A stretch of 64,000 nucleotides of DNA, taken from Streptomyces sp. NBC_00083 (GTDB taxonomy: Bacteria > Actinomycetota > Actinomycetes > Streptomycetales > Streptomycetaceae). Each line of letters starts with the position of its first letter. Within the stretch, counting starts at the first letter, position 1. The stretch is from NCBI RefSeq assembly GCF_026343295.1, contig NZ_JAPELY010000001.1, forward strand, positions 1,798,001-1,862,000, given 5' to 3'. This document shows positions 15,909 through 25,074 of the stretch, one piece after another. The notes under the pieces were generated by a model that saw only the letters and a program-made list of their open reading frames with translations, had not been told where the DNA came from and ran no database searches. A program made the position numbers and the translations under genes.

Positions 15909-17453
15909 GTGACGTCCCGGAAGCCTGATGAGAAGTTGCCGCGCGACTCCAGACTGCGGCTTGTCCGCGCTCCGCACCCGATGCAGGCCCGGCCCCTCGC
16001 CGCAGCCCGCAGGGCCGTGTCCGACCGGCGCACCCGCTCGGCCCCCCGGCCGCCCGCGGGCACCCCGGCCGCCGGCGAGCTGGCCCGCCAGGCCAGAGCG
16101 GTGCTCGCCGACGCCGTGCGCGTGGCCCGCTGGACCGATGCCGAGCGGGCCCGCGGCGCCGCCCCCGGCCCCGGCCGGCCGGGGCCGCTTCCCGCGCCGG
16201 TCACCGAGCGGGCCGCGGCCGCACTGGGCCTGACCCCCGGTCAGGTACGGGCGGCCTGGGACCGGGCCCGCCTCGCCGGCCTCGTCGAACTGCACGGCGC
16301 GACGGTCCGCCCCGGCTGGCGGCTGCGCGCCTGGGACCGCGACGACGCGGCCGTCCTGCGCGGCTGGGTCGCCCTGTTCGACGCGTGGTCGCTCGTCCAC
16401 CCCGCTCCCGGTGACACCGCCCCCACGGCGGTCGCCGAGGTGGTCGAGGCCGTTCCCCAAGTGCTCTCCCTGCTCCAGCTCTCCAACGGGCCCGTCCTCG
16501 CGCCGGCCCTGCTCGACCTCCTCGCACAGCGGGTGGCCGAACTCCGCGAAGAGCGCTGCGAGGTGCCCTACGGCCCCGGGCCCGGCACCGATCCGCTCCC
16601 CGGCACGGACCTGCTCTCAGGAACGGACCCGCGGCCCGGCACGGACCTGCTCCCAGGAACGGACCCGCGGCCCGGCGCGGACCCCCGGCCCGCCGCCGAC
16701 CCGCTGCCCGGCCCAGCCGCCCCCTCTCCGCAGCGCCTCGCGCACCTCCTCGACTGGGCCCTGGCCGGCCTCGCCGCAGTTGGCGCGCTGGTGCTCGGCG
16801 AGGGCCAGGCCACCCTGACGCCGCTCGGCAACTGGGCGGTCTGGGTCAAGCTGGAGCAGATCTGCGTCGCCGCGCAGAGCCCGGCGGGCAACATCGAGCA
16901 GCCCGCCGAGGACATGCTGCGCGGCTGCGCGGGCCTCACACCCGGCCCGGCCCGCGCCGAGTACCGCGCCTGGATCGCCGCCCGCACCGTCGGTAGCGCG
17001 GTCGGCGAACTCCTCGACGTCGCCCGGGGCGACGACGCGCTGCTGCGCGGCCTCGCCTTCGAGGCGCTGCGGGTGGTGGGCGCCCCCGCCGAGCCCGGGG
17101 TGCGCGCCGTCGTCACGGAGACCTGCCTGCGCCCCTACGCCCTGCTGTGGCTCGCCGAGCACGAGGGCGGCGACCCCGAGGACGTGCTCGGGGTGCTGTC
17201 CCGGGAGGAATCCACCTGGCTGTGGGTCGACACCGCCGCCGCCGTGGCCGACCACGGCGAGAGCGAGCTGCTCGTACGCCACCTCGACTCCGCCGTGCAG
17301 GGCACGGTGCCTGCGCTGCTCGACGAGGTGCGGGCCGTCGGGCACCCCCGCACCGTGCAGGTCCTGGTCGCCCTCGCCGCGGCCCACCCCGACCCCGCCC
17401 TGGCCAAGGCGGTCCGCCGCGCCGCCTTCCAGGTCCACACCGGTTCCGTATAG
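15909..17453 (+). CDS. Large hypothetical protein, actinomycete-specific
   Basis: 514 residues from GTG at 15909 (GGGAAG upstream); ATG at 15981 is possible. No enzymatic motif is recognised. The N-terminal 90 residues are basic and Ala/Arg-rich. ERAAAALGLTPGQVRAAWDRARLAGLVELHG looks like a winged-helix segment. The middle holds a Gly-Thr-Asp-Pro repeat coded by a 36-bp tandem repeat. The rest (LLDWALAGLAAVGALVLGEGQATLTPLGNWAVWVKL and an Ala/Leu-rich helical tail, ALRVVGAP, AVGHPRTVQVLVALAAAHPDPALAKAVRRAA) resembles HEAT-like helical repeats. Such proteins occur widely in Streptomyces; the role is unknown. Convergent with the glyoxalase-fold gene. Confidence 0.8.
   Translation: MTSRKPDEKLPRDSRLRLVRAPHPMQARPLAAARRAVSDRRTRSAPRPPAGTPAAGELARQARAVLADAVRVARWTDAERARGAAPGPGRPGPLPAPVTERAAAALGLTPGQVRAAWDRARLAGLVELHGATVRPGWRLRAWDRDDAAVLRGWVALFDAWSLVHPAPGDTAPTAVAEVVEAVPQVLSLLQLSNGPVLAPALLDLLAQRVAELREERCEVPYGPGPGTDPLPGTDLLSGTDPRPGTDLLPGTDPRPGADPRPAADPLPGPAAPSPQRLAHLLDWALAGLAAVGALVLGEGQATLTPLGNWAVWVKLEQICVAAQSPAGNIEQPAEDMLRGCAGLTPGPARAEYRAWIAARTVGSAVGELLDVARGDDALLRGLAFEALRVVGAPAEPGVRAVVTETCLRPYALLWLAEHEGGDPEDVLGVLSREESTWLWVDTAAAVADHGESELLVRHLDSAVQGTVPALLDEVRAVGHPRTVQVLVALAAAHPDPALAKAVRRAAFQVHTGSV
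16602..16673 (+). repeat. 36-bp tandem repeat inside the hypothetical gene
   Basis: Two head-to-tail 36-bp units (16602-16637 and 16638-16673) differ at one base and are followed by a degenerate third. They encode repeats of GTDLLPGTDPRP. The length stays a multiple of three, so copy-number changes would leave the frame intact. Confidence 0.8.
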
Positions 17454-17553
17454 CGACGCGCGTAGCGAAGGACCCGCCCGCTCCCGGGGGCGGGACGTGC
17501 CCGATCGGCTTGCGGGGGGCGGGAGTCGACGGTGTCCTACCGGCGGCCCCGCC

Positions 17554-17943
17554 TCACTCGCCGCTCCCCGGGGCGTACGTGCCGAAGCTCCACACGTTGC
17601 CCTCCGCGTCTCTCGCCATGTAGTCCCGCGAGCCGTAGTCCTGATCGGTGGGCTCCATCAGGATCTCCACGCCCTGCTCCGCGGCGCGCTTGTGGTGCGC
17701 GTCGACATCGGTCACCACCACGTAGACGCCGACCGGGCCCGCGTCGGCCATCGTCTGTGCGAACAGGCCCGCGCGGCCCTTCGAGCCGAGCATCACCACA
17801 CCCGTCCCATAGGACAGCTCGGCGTGCATCACGCTGCCGTCCTCCGCCTCGTACGCGCACACCTCCGTGAAGCCGAAGGCGTCCTTGAGCTGGCGGATCG
17901 CCGCTTTCGCGTCGCTGTAGAGAATCGTCGGGTACATGCTCAT
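17554..17943 (-). CDS. VOC/glyoxalase-bleomycin resistance fold protein
   Basis: 129 residues from ATG 17943, preceded by GGAAGGAG. The sequence shows the paired beta-alpha-beta-beta-beta modules: YPTILYSDAKAAIRQLKDAFGFTEV, MHAELSYGTGVVMLGS, VYVVVTDVDAHHKRAAEQGVEILMEPTDQDYGSRDYMARDAEGNVWSFGTY. The C-terminal RDAEGNVWSFGTY is typical of PhnB-like VOC proteins, and YGSRDY marks the second metal-site region. It could be a dioxygenase, lyase or binding protein; the substrate is unknown. Confidence 0.88.
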   Translation of the reverse strand: MSMYPTILYSDAKAAIRQLKDAFGFTEVCAYEAEDGSVMHAELSYGTGVVMLGSKGRAGLFAQTMADAGPVGVYVVVTDVDAHHKRAAEQGVEILMEPTDQDYGSRDYMARDAEGNVWSFGTYAPGSGE

Positions 17944-18033
17944 GCCGATCGCTCCTTCCCCGTACAAACCGCTGAGTGTGACCTGGATCTCAGTCTTGCA
18001 CCCGGCACTGACAACGCCATCCGGCGCCGGGGC

Positions 18034-18930
18034 TCAGCGCGCGAAGGTGTTGCAGCGGGCCATGTCGCCGGTCCGGTAGCCGGTGTAGAACCACTGCTGG
18101 CGCTGCTGCGCCGAGCCGTGGGTCCAGGTCTCCGGAGTGACCCGGCCCTGGAACTTCTCCTGGATCCGGTCGTCGCCGACCGCGGCCGCCGCGTCCAGGC
18201 CGTCCTTGATGTCCTGGTCGGTCAGCTGCGTGATGAGCGGGCGGCCGGTCGCCTTGTCCGGGGTCGTCGTCGCGTGGTGCGCCCACACCCCGGCGTAGCA
18301 GTCGGCCTGCAGCTCCACCCGCACGGCGTTGCTGCCCGCGCCCTGCTGCCCGTCCTGCGACTTCTGCAGGGTGCCCATCAGGTTCTGGATGTGGTGGCCG
18401 TACTCGTGCGCCACCACGTACGCCTGCGCGAACGGGCCGCCGCTGGAGCCGAACTTGGTCCGCAGCTCGTCGAAGAAGCCCAGGTCGAGGTAGACCTGCC
18501 GGTCGCCGGGGCAGTAGAAGGGGCCGACCGCCGAAGTGGCCGTCCCGCACGCGGTGTTGACGCGGCCGGTGAAGAAGACCGTCCGCGCGGGGGAGTACCG
18601 GCCGCCGCGCCGCGGGAACTCCTGCCCCCAGTAGTCCTGGACGCTGTTGACCACCGCGACGATCCGGCAGTCCTCCTTGGTGTTGGCGTCCGCGCCGGTA
18701 CGGCAGCTCTGGCTGACCTGCGCCTGCGACGACGAGCTCGCGCCCGGCGCGGTGTCGCCCGACGACAGCCCCAGCTGCTCGGGACCCACCCCGAAGAACA
18801 GGCCGAGGAGCAGCGCGATGACACCGACGATCCCGCCGCCGATGGTCGCCCGGCCGCCCGGGATCCGGCCGCCGCCGCGCGCGTCATTGACCTCCGACGT
18901 GTCCAGGTCGGCGTCGTCGTCGAACTGCAT
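18034..18930 (-). CDS. Neutral zinc metallopeptidase, YpfJ-like, membrane-anchored
   Basis: 298 residues. One transmembrane span near residues 30-50 (TIGGGIVGVIALLLGLFFGVG) is followed by a Ser/Gln-rich linker and the catalytic domain with Cys pairs. The zinc motif is in AYVVAHEYGHHIQNLMGT (HExxH as HEYGH), and RVELQADCYAGVWAH provides the third ligand Glu/Asp. The family (annotated as neutral zinc metallopeptidase or KPN_02809) is widespread but its substrate is unknown. ATG at 18930 starts MQFDDDADLD. Divergent from the next gene. Confidence 0.93.
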   Translation of the reverse strand: MQFDDDADLDTSEVNDARGGGRIPGGRATIGGGIVGVIALLLGLFFGVGPEQLGLSSGDTAPGASSSSQAQVSQSCRTGADANTKEDCRIVAVVNSVQDYWGQEFPRRGGRYSPARTVFFTGRVNTACGTATSAVGPFYCPGDRQVYLDLGFFDELRTKFGSSGGPFAQAYVVAHEYGHHIQNLMGTLQKSQDGQQGAGSNAVRVELQADCYAGVWAHHATTTPDKATGRPLITQLTDQDIKDGLDAAAAVGDDRIQEKFQGRVTPETWTHGSAQQRQQWFYTGYRTGDMARCNTFAR

Positions 18931-19063
18931 GGGCGCACCACCCTGTTGTCCACCGGGGCCGCCGCCCGGGGCCACCCCGCGTATCCGAGAGATCACCCCG
19001 AGTATTGACCAGCTCATTGCGGTACGCCCGTTTTGACGCGTCGGCCGATACGCTCGGCGCGTC

Positions 19064-19840
19064 ATGGACCGGACCCGCCTCGCACTGACCGCAGTCGCCG
19101 CCGTTCTCGCCCTGCCGCTGGTCACCGCGGCCCAGCACACCCGCCCGGCCCCGTACGGCGACCGCTTCGCGACCTTCGCCGCACCCGGCGCCCCGGCCGC
19201 GGGGCCCGTGGGGGTACGGATCCGGGGCGCGGCCGTCGAGGCGTACGACAGGGTCACCGGGGCGCGGGAGTGGGCGTACACCCGAGGGGACAGCAGGCCG
19301 CTCGCCCTGCGCCGGGCCCCCGGACACGCCGTCGCCCTGTGGGCCGACGGCATCGTGACCGACACCGACACCGACACCGACATCGCAGGCACCCGCACCG
19401 GCACCCGTACGAAGACCGGCAAGGGCCCGGACGCCCCCCGGCGCCGGGTCCGCTGGCACCGGGCGGTGCCCGGACTCGGCGCCTGGCTGGCGGGGCGGCC
19501 CGAGCGCGCCGCCGGGGTGCTCCAAGTGCTCGACCCCGGCGCCCGCATGATCGCCGTCGTCACCCCCGAGCGGGTCAGCGCGTTCCGGACCGCCGACGGC
19601 GACCTGCGCTGGCTGCTCGCCGCCCGCGAGGGCTGCGCCTTCGACCCGGCGCGCACCGCGCACACCAGAGGCGTCCTGCTGCTGGCCCGGCCCTGCCATG
19701 ACCGGGACTCCTGGAGCCGGCATCTGGCCGCCGTCGACGGCCTCGGCCAGATCACCGAGGGGCGCACCCCGCTCGGCAACGACCTCCCAGGTGAGCGGCG
19801 TGCGGACGGGGGCGGAAACCGGGTTGCACCGCCCAGTTAG
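19064..19840 (+). CDS. Putative exported protein with PQQ-propeller-like segments
   Basis: 258 residues. The N-terminal hydrophobic segment LALTAVAAVLALPLVTAAQH is a signal peptide or anchor. VEAYDRVTGAREWAYTRGDSRPLALRRAPGHAVALWADGIVTD and VSAFRTADGDLRWLLAAREGCAFD resemble blades of PQQ-like beta-propellers, but only two or three blades are visible. An Asp-Thr repeat is coded by a run of GACACC units (about 19369-19386). Function unknown. Its TAG stop at 19838-19840 overlaps the -10 hexamer proposed for the following leader ORF. Confidence 0.75.
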   Translation: MDRTRLALTAVAAVLALPLVTAAQHTRPAPYGDRFATFAAPGAPAAGPVGVRIRGAAVEAYDRVTGAREWAYTRGDSRPLALRRAPGHAVALWADGIVTDTDTDTDIAGTRTGTRTKTGKGPDAPRRRVRWHRAVPGLGAWLAGRPERAAGVLQVLDPGARMIAVVTPERVSAFRTADGDLRWLLAAREGCAFDPARTAHTRGVLLLARPCHDRDSWSRHLAAVDGLGQITEGRTPLGNDLPGERRADGGGNRVAPPS

Positions 19841-19874
19841 AATTGACCCCATGGCAATTCTCCTTGTGCATTAG
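19838..19874 (+). promoter_or_regulatory. Promoter -10 and leaderless heptapeptide ORF before the ABC-F gene
   Basis: TAGAAT (19838-19843) lies 7 bases before ATG at 19851, the spacing expected for a leaderless mRNA. The ORF reads MAILLVH and stops at TAG 19872-19874, 112 bp before the ABC-F start. A short inverted repeat (GGCGT...ACGCC, about 19878-19895) follows. Short leader peptides upstream of ABC-F genes are known regulators of ribosome-dependent attenuation; for this gene that is inference. Confidence 0.5.
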
Positions 19875-19986
19875 GCGGCGTCGACCTCCACGCCCTGCCG
19901 TCGCCCGACACCGCCCTTCCAAGGACGCGCTTCGCGCGGCGCCTCTTGCCGTCCCGTCCGCCGTCCATACCGCCTGGAGTCTTTCC

Positions 19987-21585
<1,599 letters not shown>

Positions 21586-21960
21586 CCGTGGTTCCGGCGC
21601 GGCTTCCGCGCATGATCCATCCACTGATCCACTTCCTCTGGATCATTCGGCTTACGCGTGATCCTCAATCTGAGTGAGTGCGTCTCGTACCCCGGTGTGT
21701 CAGGCGCCGGATCAAGGTCCGTCCCCCGTGGGACGGGCCTTTTTCCGTATGTGACCCGGAACACAGCGCTGACCTGGCGCTTCGTCTCGACTTTCGGGCC
21801 GGGATATGTCCAAGGGCAGGTGGAATGCGATATTCCGCGCGGCCCGGACGGCGTCCACGCCCCCAAGGTTGTTGCACGGACCTTGCCGAATGGGTGGCCA
21901 GGAAGCGCGAGAGGGGTGATCATGAGAAGTCCAGAGCGCACTTCCCATGAGGAGGCACGG
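21586..21960 (+). promoter_or_regulatory. gbn upstream region with clustered GATC sites
   Basis: This 375-bp region holds GATC at 21614, 21626, 21641, 21660, 21710 and 21918; four lie within 50 bp. One GATC per 256 bp would be expected by chance in balanced DNA and fewer here. Gbn is reported to bind GATC-containing DNA, so this cluster is a plausible autoregulatory or nucleation site. The stretch also includes the terminator of the ABC-F gene and the gbn ribosome-binding site GAGGAGGCAC. Confidence 0.55.
21714..21744 (+). terminator. Rho-independent terminator of the ABC-F gene
   Basis: AAGGTCCGTCCC and GGGACGGGCCTT form a 12-bp stem (one G-U pair) with a CCGT loop, followed by TTT. This is one of the few hairpins in the window with a U-tract. 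Confidence 0.85.
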
Positions 21961-22182
21961 GTGGCCGAGACTCTGAAGAAGGGCAGCCGGGTAACCGGCG
22001 CCGCGCGCGACAAGCTCGCGGCAGACCTGAAGAAGAAGTACGACTCCGGTGCGAGCATCCGGGCGCTGGCCGAGGAAACCGGCCGGTCCTACGGGTTCGT
22101 CCACCGGATGCTCAGCGAGTCCGGGGTCACTCTCCGTGGACGCGGCGGAGCGACACGGGGCAAGAAGACCGCCTCGGCCTGA
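21961..22182 (+). CDS. gbn: GATC-binding nucleoid-associated protein Gbn (SCO1839-like)
   Basis: 73 residues from GTG at 21961 with GAGGAGGCACG upstream. The sequence is mostly one helix-turn-helix: KYDSGASIRALAEETGRSYGFVHRMLSESGVTLR, with basic ends (VAETLKKGSRVTGAARDKL and RGRGGATRGKKTASA). Length and sequence agree with S. coelicolor SCO1839 (Gbn), a small DNA-binding protein that binds GATC sites and affects sporulation timing. The neighbourhood ABC-F, Gbn, enoyl-CoA hydratase resembles Rv1473, Rv1473A and Rv1472 in Mycobacterium, from memory. It would be easily missed by gene callers because of the GTG start and length. Confidence 0.88.
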   Translation: MAETLKKGSRVTGAARDKLAADLKKKYDSGASIRALAEETGRSYGFVHRMLSESGVTLRGRGGATRGKKTASA

Positions 22183-22193
22183 CCGAGGCGGTC
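22167..22193 (+). terminator. Hairpin overlapping the gbn stop codon
   Basis: GACCGCCTCGG (22167-22177) pairs perfectly with CCGAGGCGGTC (22183-22193); the 5-base loop CCTGA includes the TGA stop. No U-tract follows. It may terminate or protect the gbn mRNA. Confidence 0.7.
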
Positions 22194-22230
22194 CCGGGCA
22201 GCTCCTGTGGCCCACCGGTTGCGGTGGTGG

Positions 22231-22298
22231 CCACCCGGTCGGCTCTGCGGTCGACCGGGTGGTTACTGTGCAGTCACTTAATGACCGCCGAGGCGGTC
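22231..22298 (+). promoter_or_regulatory. Two inverted repeats upstream of the enoyl-CoA hydratase gene
   Basis: CCACCCGGTCG / CGACCGGGTGG (22231-22241 and 22252-22262) and GACCGCC / GGCGGTC (22283-22298) lie in the 149-bp gap between gbn and the hydratase gene. The second repeats the stem sequence of the gbn terminator. They may be terminator-like or operator sites; no known consensus fits. Confidence 0.45.
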
Positions 22299-22331
22299 GT
22301 TCCCTGACGGCCACCCATCCGGAGGCGCCCC

Positions 22332-23132
22332 ATGGCTACGCCCGCATCCGCACTCGACGTATTCGACAAGGACGGTGTCCGGCTCTCCGTCGATGACGCG
22401 GTCGCCACCGTGAGCCTGACCAATCCGGCCAAGCGCAACGCTCAGTCTCCCGCTCTGTGGCGGGCGTTGGCGGAGGCCGGACGGTCGCTTCCGGGCAGTG
22501 TCCGCGTCGTCGTGCTGCGCGGAGAGGGCAAGTCCTTCTCCGCCGGCCTCGACCGCCAGGCCTTCACCCCCGAAGGCTTCGACGGCGAGCCCTCCTTCCT
22601 CGACCTCGCGCGCGGCTCCGACCAGGAGCTCGACGCGGTCATCGCCGAGTACCAGGAAGCGTTCACCTGGTGGCGCCGCAACGACATCGTGTCGATCGCG
22701 GCCGTCCAGGGCCACGCGATCGGTGCCGGTTTCCAGCTCGCCCTCGCCTGCGACCTCCGGGTCGTCGCGCAGGACGTGCAGTTCGCCATGCGCGAGACCA
22801 GCCTCGGTCTCGTCCCCGACCTCACCGGCACCCACCCGCTCGTCGGGCTCGTCGGGTACGCCCGCGCGCTCGAAATCTGCGCCACGGGCCGGTTCGTCGG
22901 GGCCGAGGAGGCCGAGCGCACCGGCCTCGCCAACCTCGCCGTGCCCGCCGACGAACTCGACTCGGCCGTACGGGACTTGGCGGGCGCCCTGCTCGCCGCG
23001 CCCCGCGACGCCGTGGTCGAGACGAAGGCCCTGCTGCGGGGCGCCGCCGGCCGGGGCTACGAGGACCAGCGCCTCGCCGAGCGCGCCGCCCAGGCCCGCC
23101 GCCTGCGCGACCTGGCCGGCCTCGCGGACTGA
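22332..23132 (+). CDS. Enoyl-CoA hydratase/isomerase family protein
   Basis: 266 residues, crotonase fold. VATVSLTNPAKRNAQSPALWRAL and VVVLRGEGKSFSAGLDRQAF form the first oxyanion-hole strand; AAVQGHAIGAGFQLALACDLRVVAQDVQFAMRETSLGLVPD gives the second and the central Glu region. ATG 22332 is preceded by GGAGGCGC. The reaction could be hydration of an enoyl-CoA or a related crotonase reaction; the acyl group is not predictable. EchA12 (Rv1472) is the likely mycobacterial counterpart by synteny. Confidence 0.9.
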   Translation: MATPASALDVFDKDGVRLSVDDAVATVSLTNPAKRNAQSPALWRALAEAGRSLPGSVRVVVLRGEGKSFSAGLDRQAFTPEGFDGEPSFLDLARGSDQELDAVIAEYQEAFTWWRRNDIVSIAAVQGHAIGAGFQLALACDLRVVAQDVQFAMRETSLGLVPDLTGTHPLVGLVGYARALEICATGRFVGAEEAERTGLANLAVPADELDSAVRDLAGALLAAPRDAVVETKALLRGAAGRGYEDQRLAERAAQARRLRDLAGLAD

Positions 23133-23184
23133 CCCGGTCCCGACCCGGGGCCCGTCCGGCCTGTGCCTCCTGCGGGGCCGCGCG

Positions 23185-23853
23185 TCAGCCCACCCAGGTG
23201 ATCAGAACCGCCACCGAGGCCGCCTCGGGGACGTCCCGGCGTACCTCCGCCCGGACCGCCCGCGCGACCTCCAGCGGGTGGTGGAGCGGGGCCGTGGCCA
23301 GTTCCAGGCGGATGTGGCCCTCCGTGGTGTGCACCGGCGGGCCCAGCTCGGCGGTGAGCCGGGCCACCCCGGGCGTCGTGTACGCGGCGGTCGCCGCCAC
23401 CGAGTCCGGCCGGTCCGCTGGGCCGGGCGGGGGACCGCCGTCCGGGGGATCCGGCAGTTCGTCCAGGAGCGCCGACACCTCGACGTCGACGTCCGACACG
23501 ACGAGCCCGAGCCGGTCCCGCGCCGCCGTGAACAGGGCTTCGCGCACCGCCGCCGCGAGCTCCGGCAGCGGCCGGCCGCCCAGCGCCGCGAGCTCCGCCG
23601 CGACGCGCAGCGGACCCGGGTCCAGCGCGGACGGCGGCGCGGGCACCGCCGGTTCCCCGGCGGCGCCGGGGTCGGCCGGGGCGAGCCGGAGCGCCGTCAC
23701 GGCGCACCCCGGCACCGCCGCCGCGGCGGCCCCGAGCACCGACACCGCGGCCCGCTCCGTGATCCACGCGCCGTCCTCACGACCGCCGAGGGCGAGCAGC
23801 CGGCCGAGGCCCAGCCGACGACGTACCGCGGCACTCCATCCATCACCCGTCAT
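23185..23853 (-). CDS. Hypothetical protein next to the Asp23 module
   Basis: 222 residues from ATG 23853. Two low-complexity Pro-rich stretches (PPDGGPPPGPADRPD and APADPGAAGEPAVPAPP) separate three conserved-looking segments. DGAWITERAAVSVLGAAAAAVPGCAVTALRL and EGHIRLELATAPLHHPLEVARAVRAEV resemble the beta-beta-alpha halves of Asp23/Gls24 proteins (cf. IADGVVEKIAG and LDLEIVVDYGVSIAEVARDVRENV in the next gene). Database entries often name this family nucleopolyhedrovirus P10, which I regard as misleading. Transcribed divergently from the Asp23 gene with an 88-bp gap. Confidence 0.75.
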   Translation of the reverse strand: MTGDGWSAAVRRRLGLGRLLALGGREDGAWITERAAVSVLGAAAAAVPGCAVTALRLAPADPGAAGEPAVPAPPSALDPGPLRVAAELAALGGRPLPELAAAVREALFTAARDRLGLVVSDVDVEVSALLDELPDPPDGGPPPGPADRPDSVAATAAYTTPGVARLTAELGPPVHTTEGHIRLELATAPLHHPLEVARAVRAEVRRDVPEAASVAVLITWVG

Positions 23854-23941
23854 GCCCCCAGCCTGCCGCATCGCGGGCGCGAGTCGGGGCAACCGCACTT
23901 AATGTGGGCATTGGAGTCCAAGGTCGAAGGGACGAACGGTC

Positions 23942-24442
23942 ATGAGCGAAAGCGAACAGCGCAACCGGCCCGGTGCACCTGCCAATGACCCGGCCGGTGG
24001 CTCGGCCGACCAGGCCAGGAAGCCGTCCACCGTCAAGCGCGGCGGCGGCGACCCGGCGGGGCGCGGCCGCACCACGATCGCCGACGGCGTGGTCGAGAAG
24101 ATCGCGGGCCTCGCGGCCCGCGACGTCGTGGGTGTCCATGCGATGGGCAGCGGCCTGTCCCGCACGTTCGGCGCGGTCAGGGACCGGGTGCCGGGCGGCA
24201 ACAAGTCGGGTGTCACCCGCGGCGTGAAGGCCGAGGTGGGCGAGGTGCAGACCGCGCTCGACCTGGAGATCGTCGTGGACTACGGCGTGTCCATCGCCGA
24301 GGTCGCCCGCGACGTCCGCGAGAACGTGATCTCCGCCGTGGAGCGGATGACCGGGCTCGAAGTCGTCGAGGTCAACATCGCGGTGAGCGATGTGAAGCTG
24401 CCCGACGAGGAGGACGACGAGCCGGACTCCCGGCTCCAGTGA
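23942..24442 (+). CDS. Asp23/Gls24 family envelope stress protein
   Basis: 166 residues. After a 40-residue Gly/Pro/Ala-rich basic tail, the core runs from TTIADGVVEKIAGLAARDVVGVHAMGSG through VKAEVGEVQTALDLEIVVDYGVSIAEVARDVRENVISAVERMTGLEVVEVNIAVSDVKLPDEED, the full DUF322 fold. In Firmicutes Asp23 coats the membrane via AmaP and responds to envelope stress. First gene of a five-gene plus-strand cluster. Start ATG with AAGGGACGA upstream. Confidence 0.92.
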   Translation: MSESEQRNRPGAPANDPAGGSADQARKPSTVKRGGGDPAGRGRTTIADGVVEKIAGLAARDVVGVHAMGSGLSRTFGAVRDRVPGGNKSGVTRGVKAEVGEVQTALDLEIVVDYGVSIAEVARDVRENVISAVERMTGLEVVEVNIAVSDVKLPDEEDDEPDSRLQ

Positions 24443-24528
24443 CCCCCATGGCCCAACCGGGCCACACCTCTCCACTTCTCCGCACCGACTGCTGACGGGT
24501 CGGGATTCATGGGACCGAGGAGCTCAGC

Positions 24529-24720
24529 ATGAGCATGGCGGTGGTTGGCCTGATGGCCGGCATGGCGCTCGGATTCGCCGGATATTTCGGCGGGTTCGGG
24601 GCGTTCCTGCTGATCGCGGCGTTGGGCGCGATCGGTTTCGTGGCGGGCCGGTTCCTGGACGGTGACCTCGAACCCGGCGACTTCTTCCGCCCGCGCGACC
24701 GCGGCGACCGGCGGCGCTGA
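24529..24720 (+). CDS. Small membrane protein of the Asp23 cluster (DUF2273-like)
   Basis: 63 residues. Two hydrophobic stretches (VVGLMAGMALGFAGYFGGFGAFLLIAALGAIGFVAGRFL) precede a charged tail rich in Asp and Arg. The position and shape match the small DUF2273-type protein that accompanies Asp23 and AmaP in Firmicutes. GAGGAG precedes the ATG by 7 bases. Confidence 0.8.
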   Translation: MSMAVVGLMAGMALGFAGYFGGFGAFLLIAALGAIGFVAGRFLDGDLEPGDFFRPRDRGDRRR

Positions 24721-24723
24721 CCG

Positions 24724-25074
24724 ATGGCGGTGGCCGGACGGATCGAGCCCGCCGAGCGCGGCGCCACCAAGATCGCCGACCGGGTCGTGGCGAAGATCGC
24801 CGCCCAGGCGGCGCGGGAGGCGCTCGGCGAGGTCCCGGCGGGCGGTGCGCCGCCGCGCGCCGATGTCGCCGTGCACCAGGACGCGGCCCGGGTCCGGGTC
24901 AGTGTCGAGCTCGGCTACCCCGGCGACCTCGGCGGCCAGTGCCGCGCGGTGCGTCACCAAGTCGCCGAGCGGGTAAGGGCGTTGGCGGGGATGGAAGTCC
25001 CCGAAGTGGCGGTGCAGATCGAGCGTCTGCACGCGGCGGACGCGCGCACGGCGAACCGGGGGAGGATCCGATGA
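24724..25074 (+). CDS. Second Asp23/Gls24 family protein
   Basis: 116 residues: RGATKIADRVVAKIAAQAAREAL at the N-terminus, DVAVHQDAARVRVSVELGYPGDLGGQCRAVRHQVAERVRALAGMEVPEVAVQIERLH as the core. It begins 3 bp after the stop of the small membrane protein, with no clear Shine-Dalgarno, so it is probably read by coupling. Its end overlaps the next ATG (ATGA at 25071-25074). It lacks the long N-terminal tail of its paralogue. Confidence 0.88.
   Translation: MAVAGRIEPAERGATKIADRVVAKIAAQAAREALGEVPAGGAPPRADVAVHQDAARVRVSVELGYPGDLGGQCRAVRHQVAERVRALAGMEVPEVAVQIERLHAADARTANRGRIR

Noticed and set aside
12891..16460. Open frame of 1189 codons on the minus strand
   Set aside because: It spans the lysozyme, aldolase, hydrolase and the repeat region in a different frame, with low-complexity Gly/Arg-rich translation and no homology. 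This is a typical high-GC shadow.
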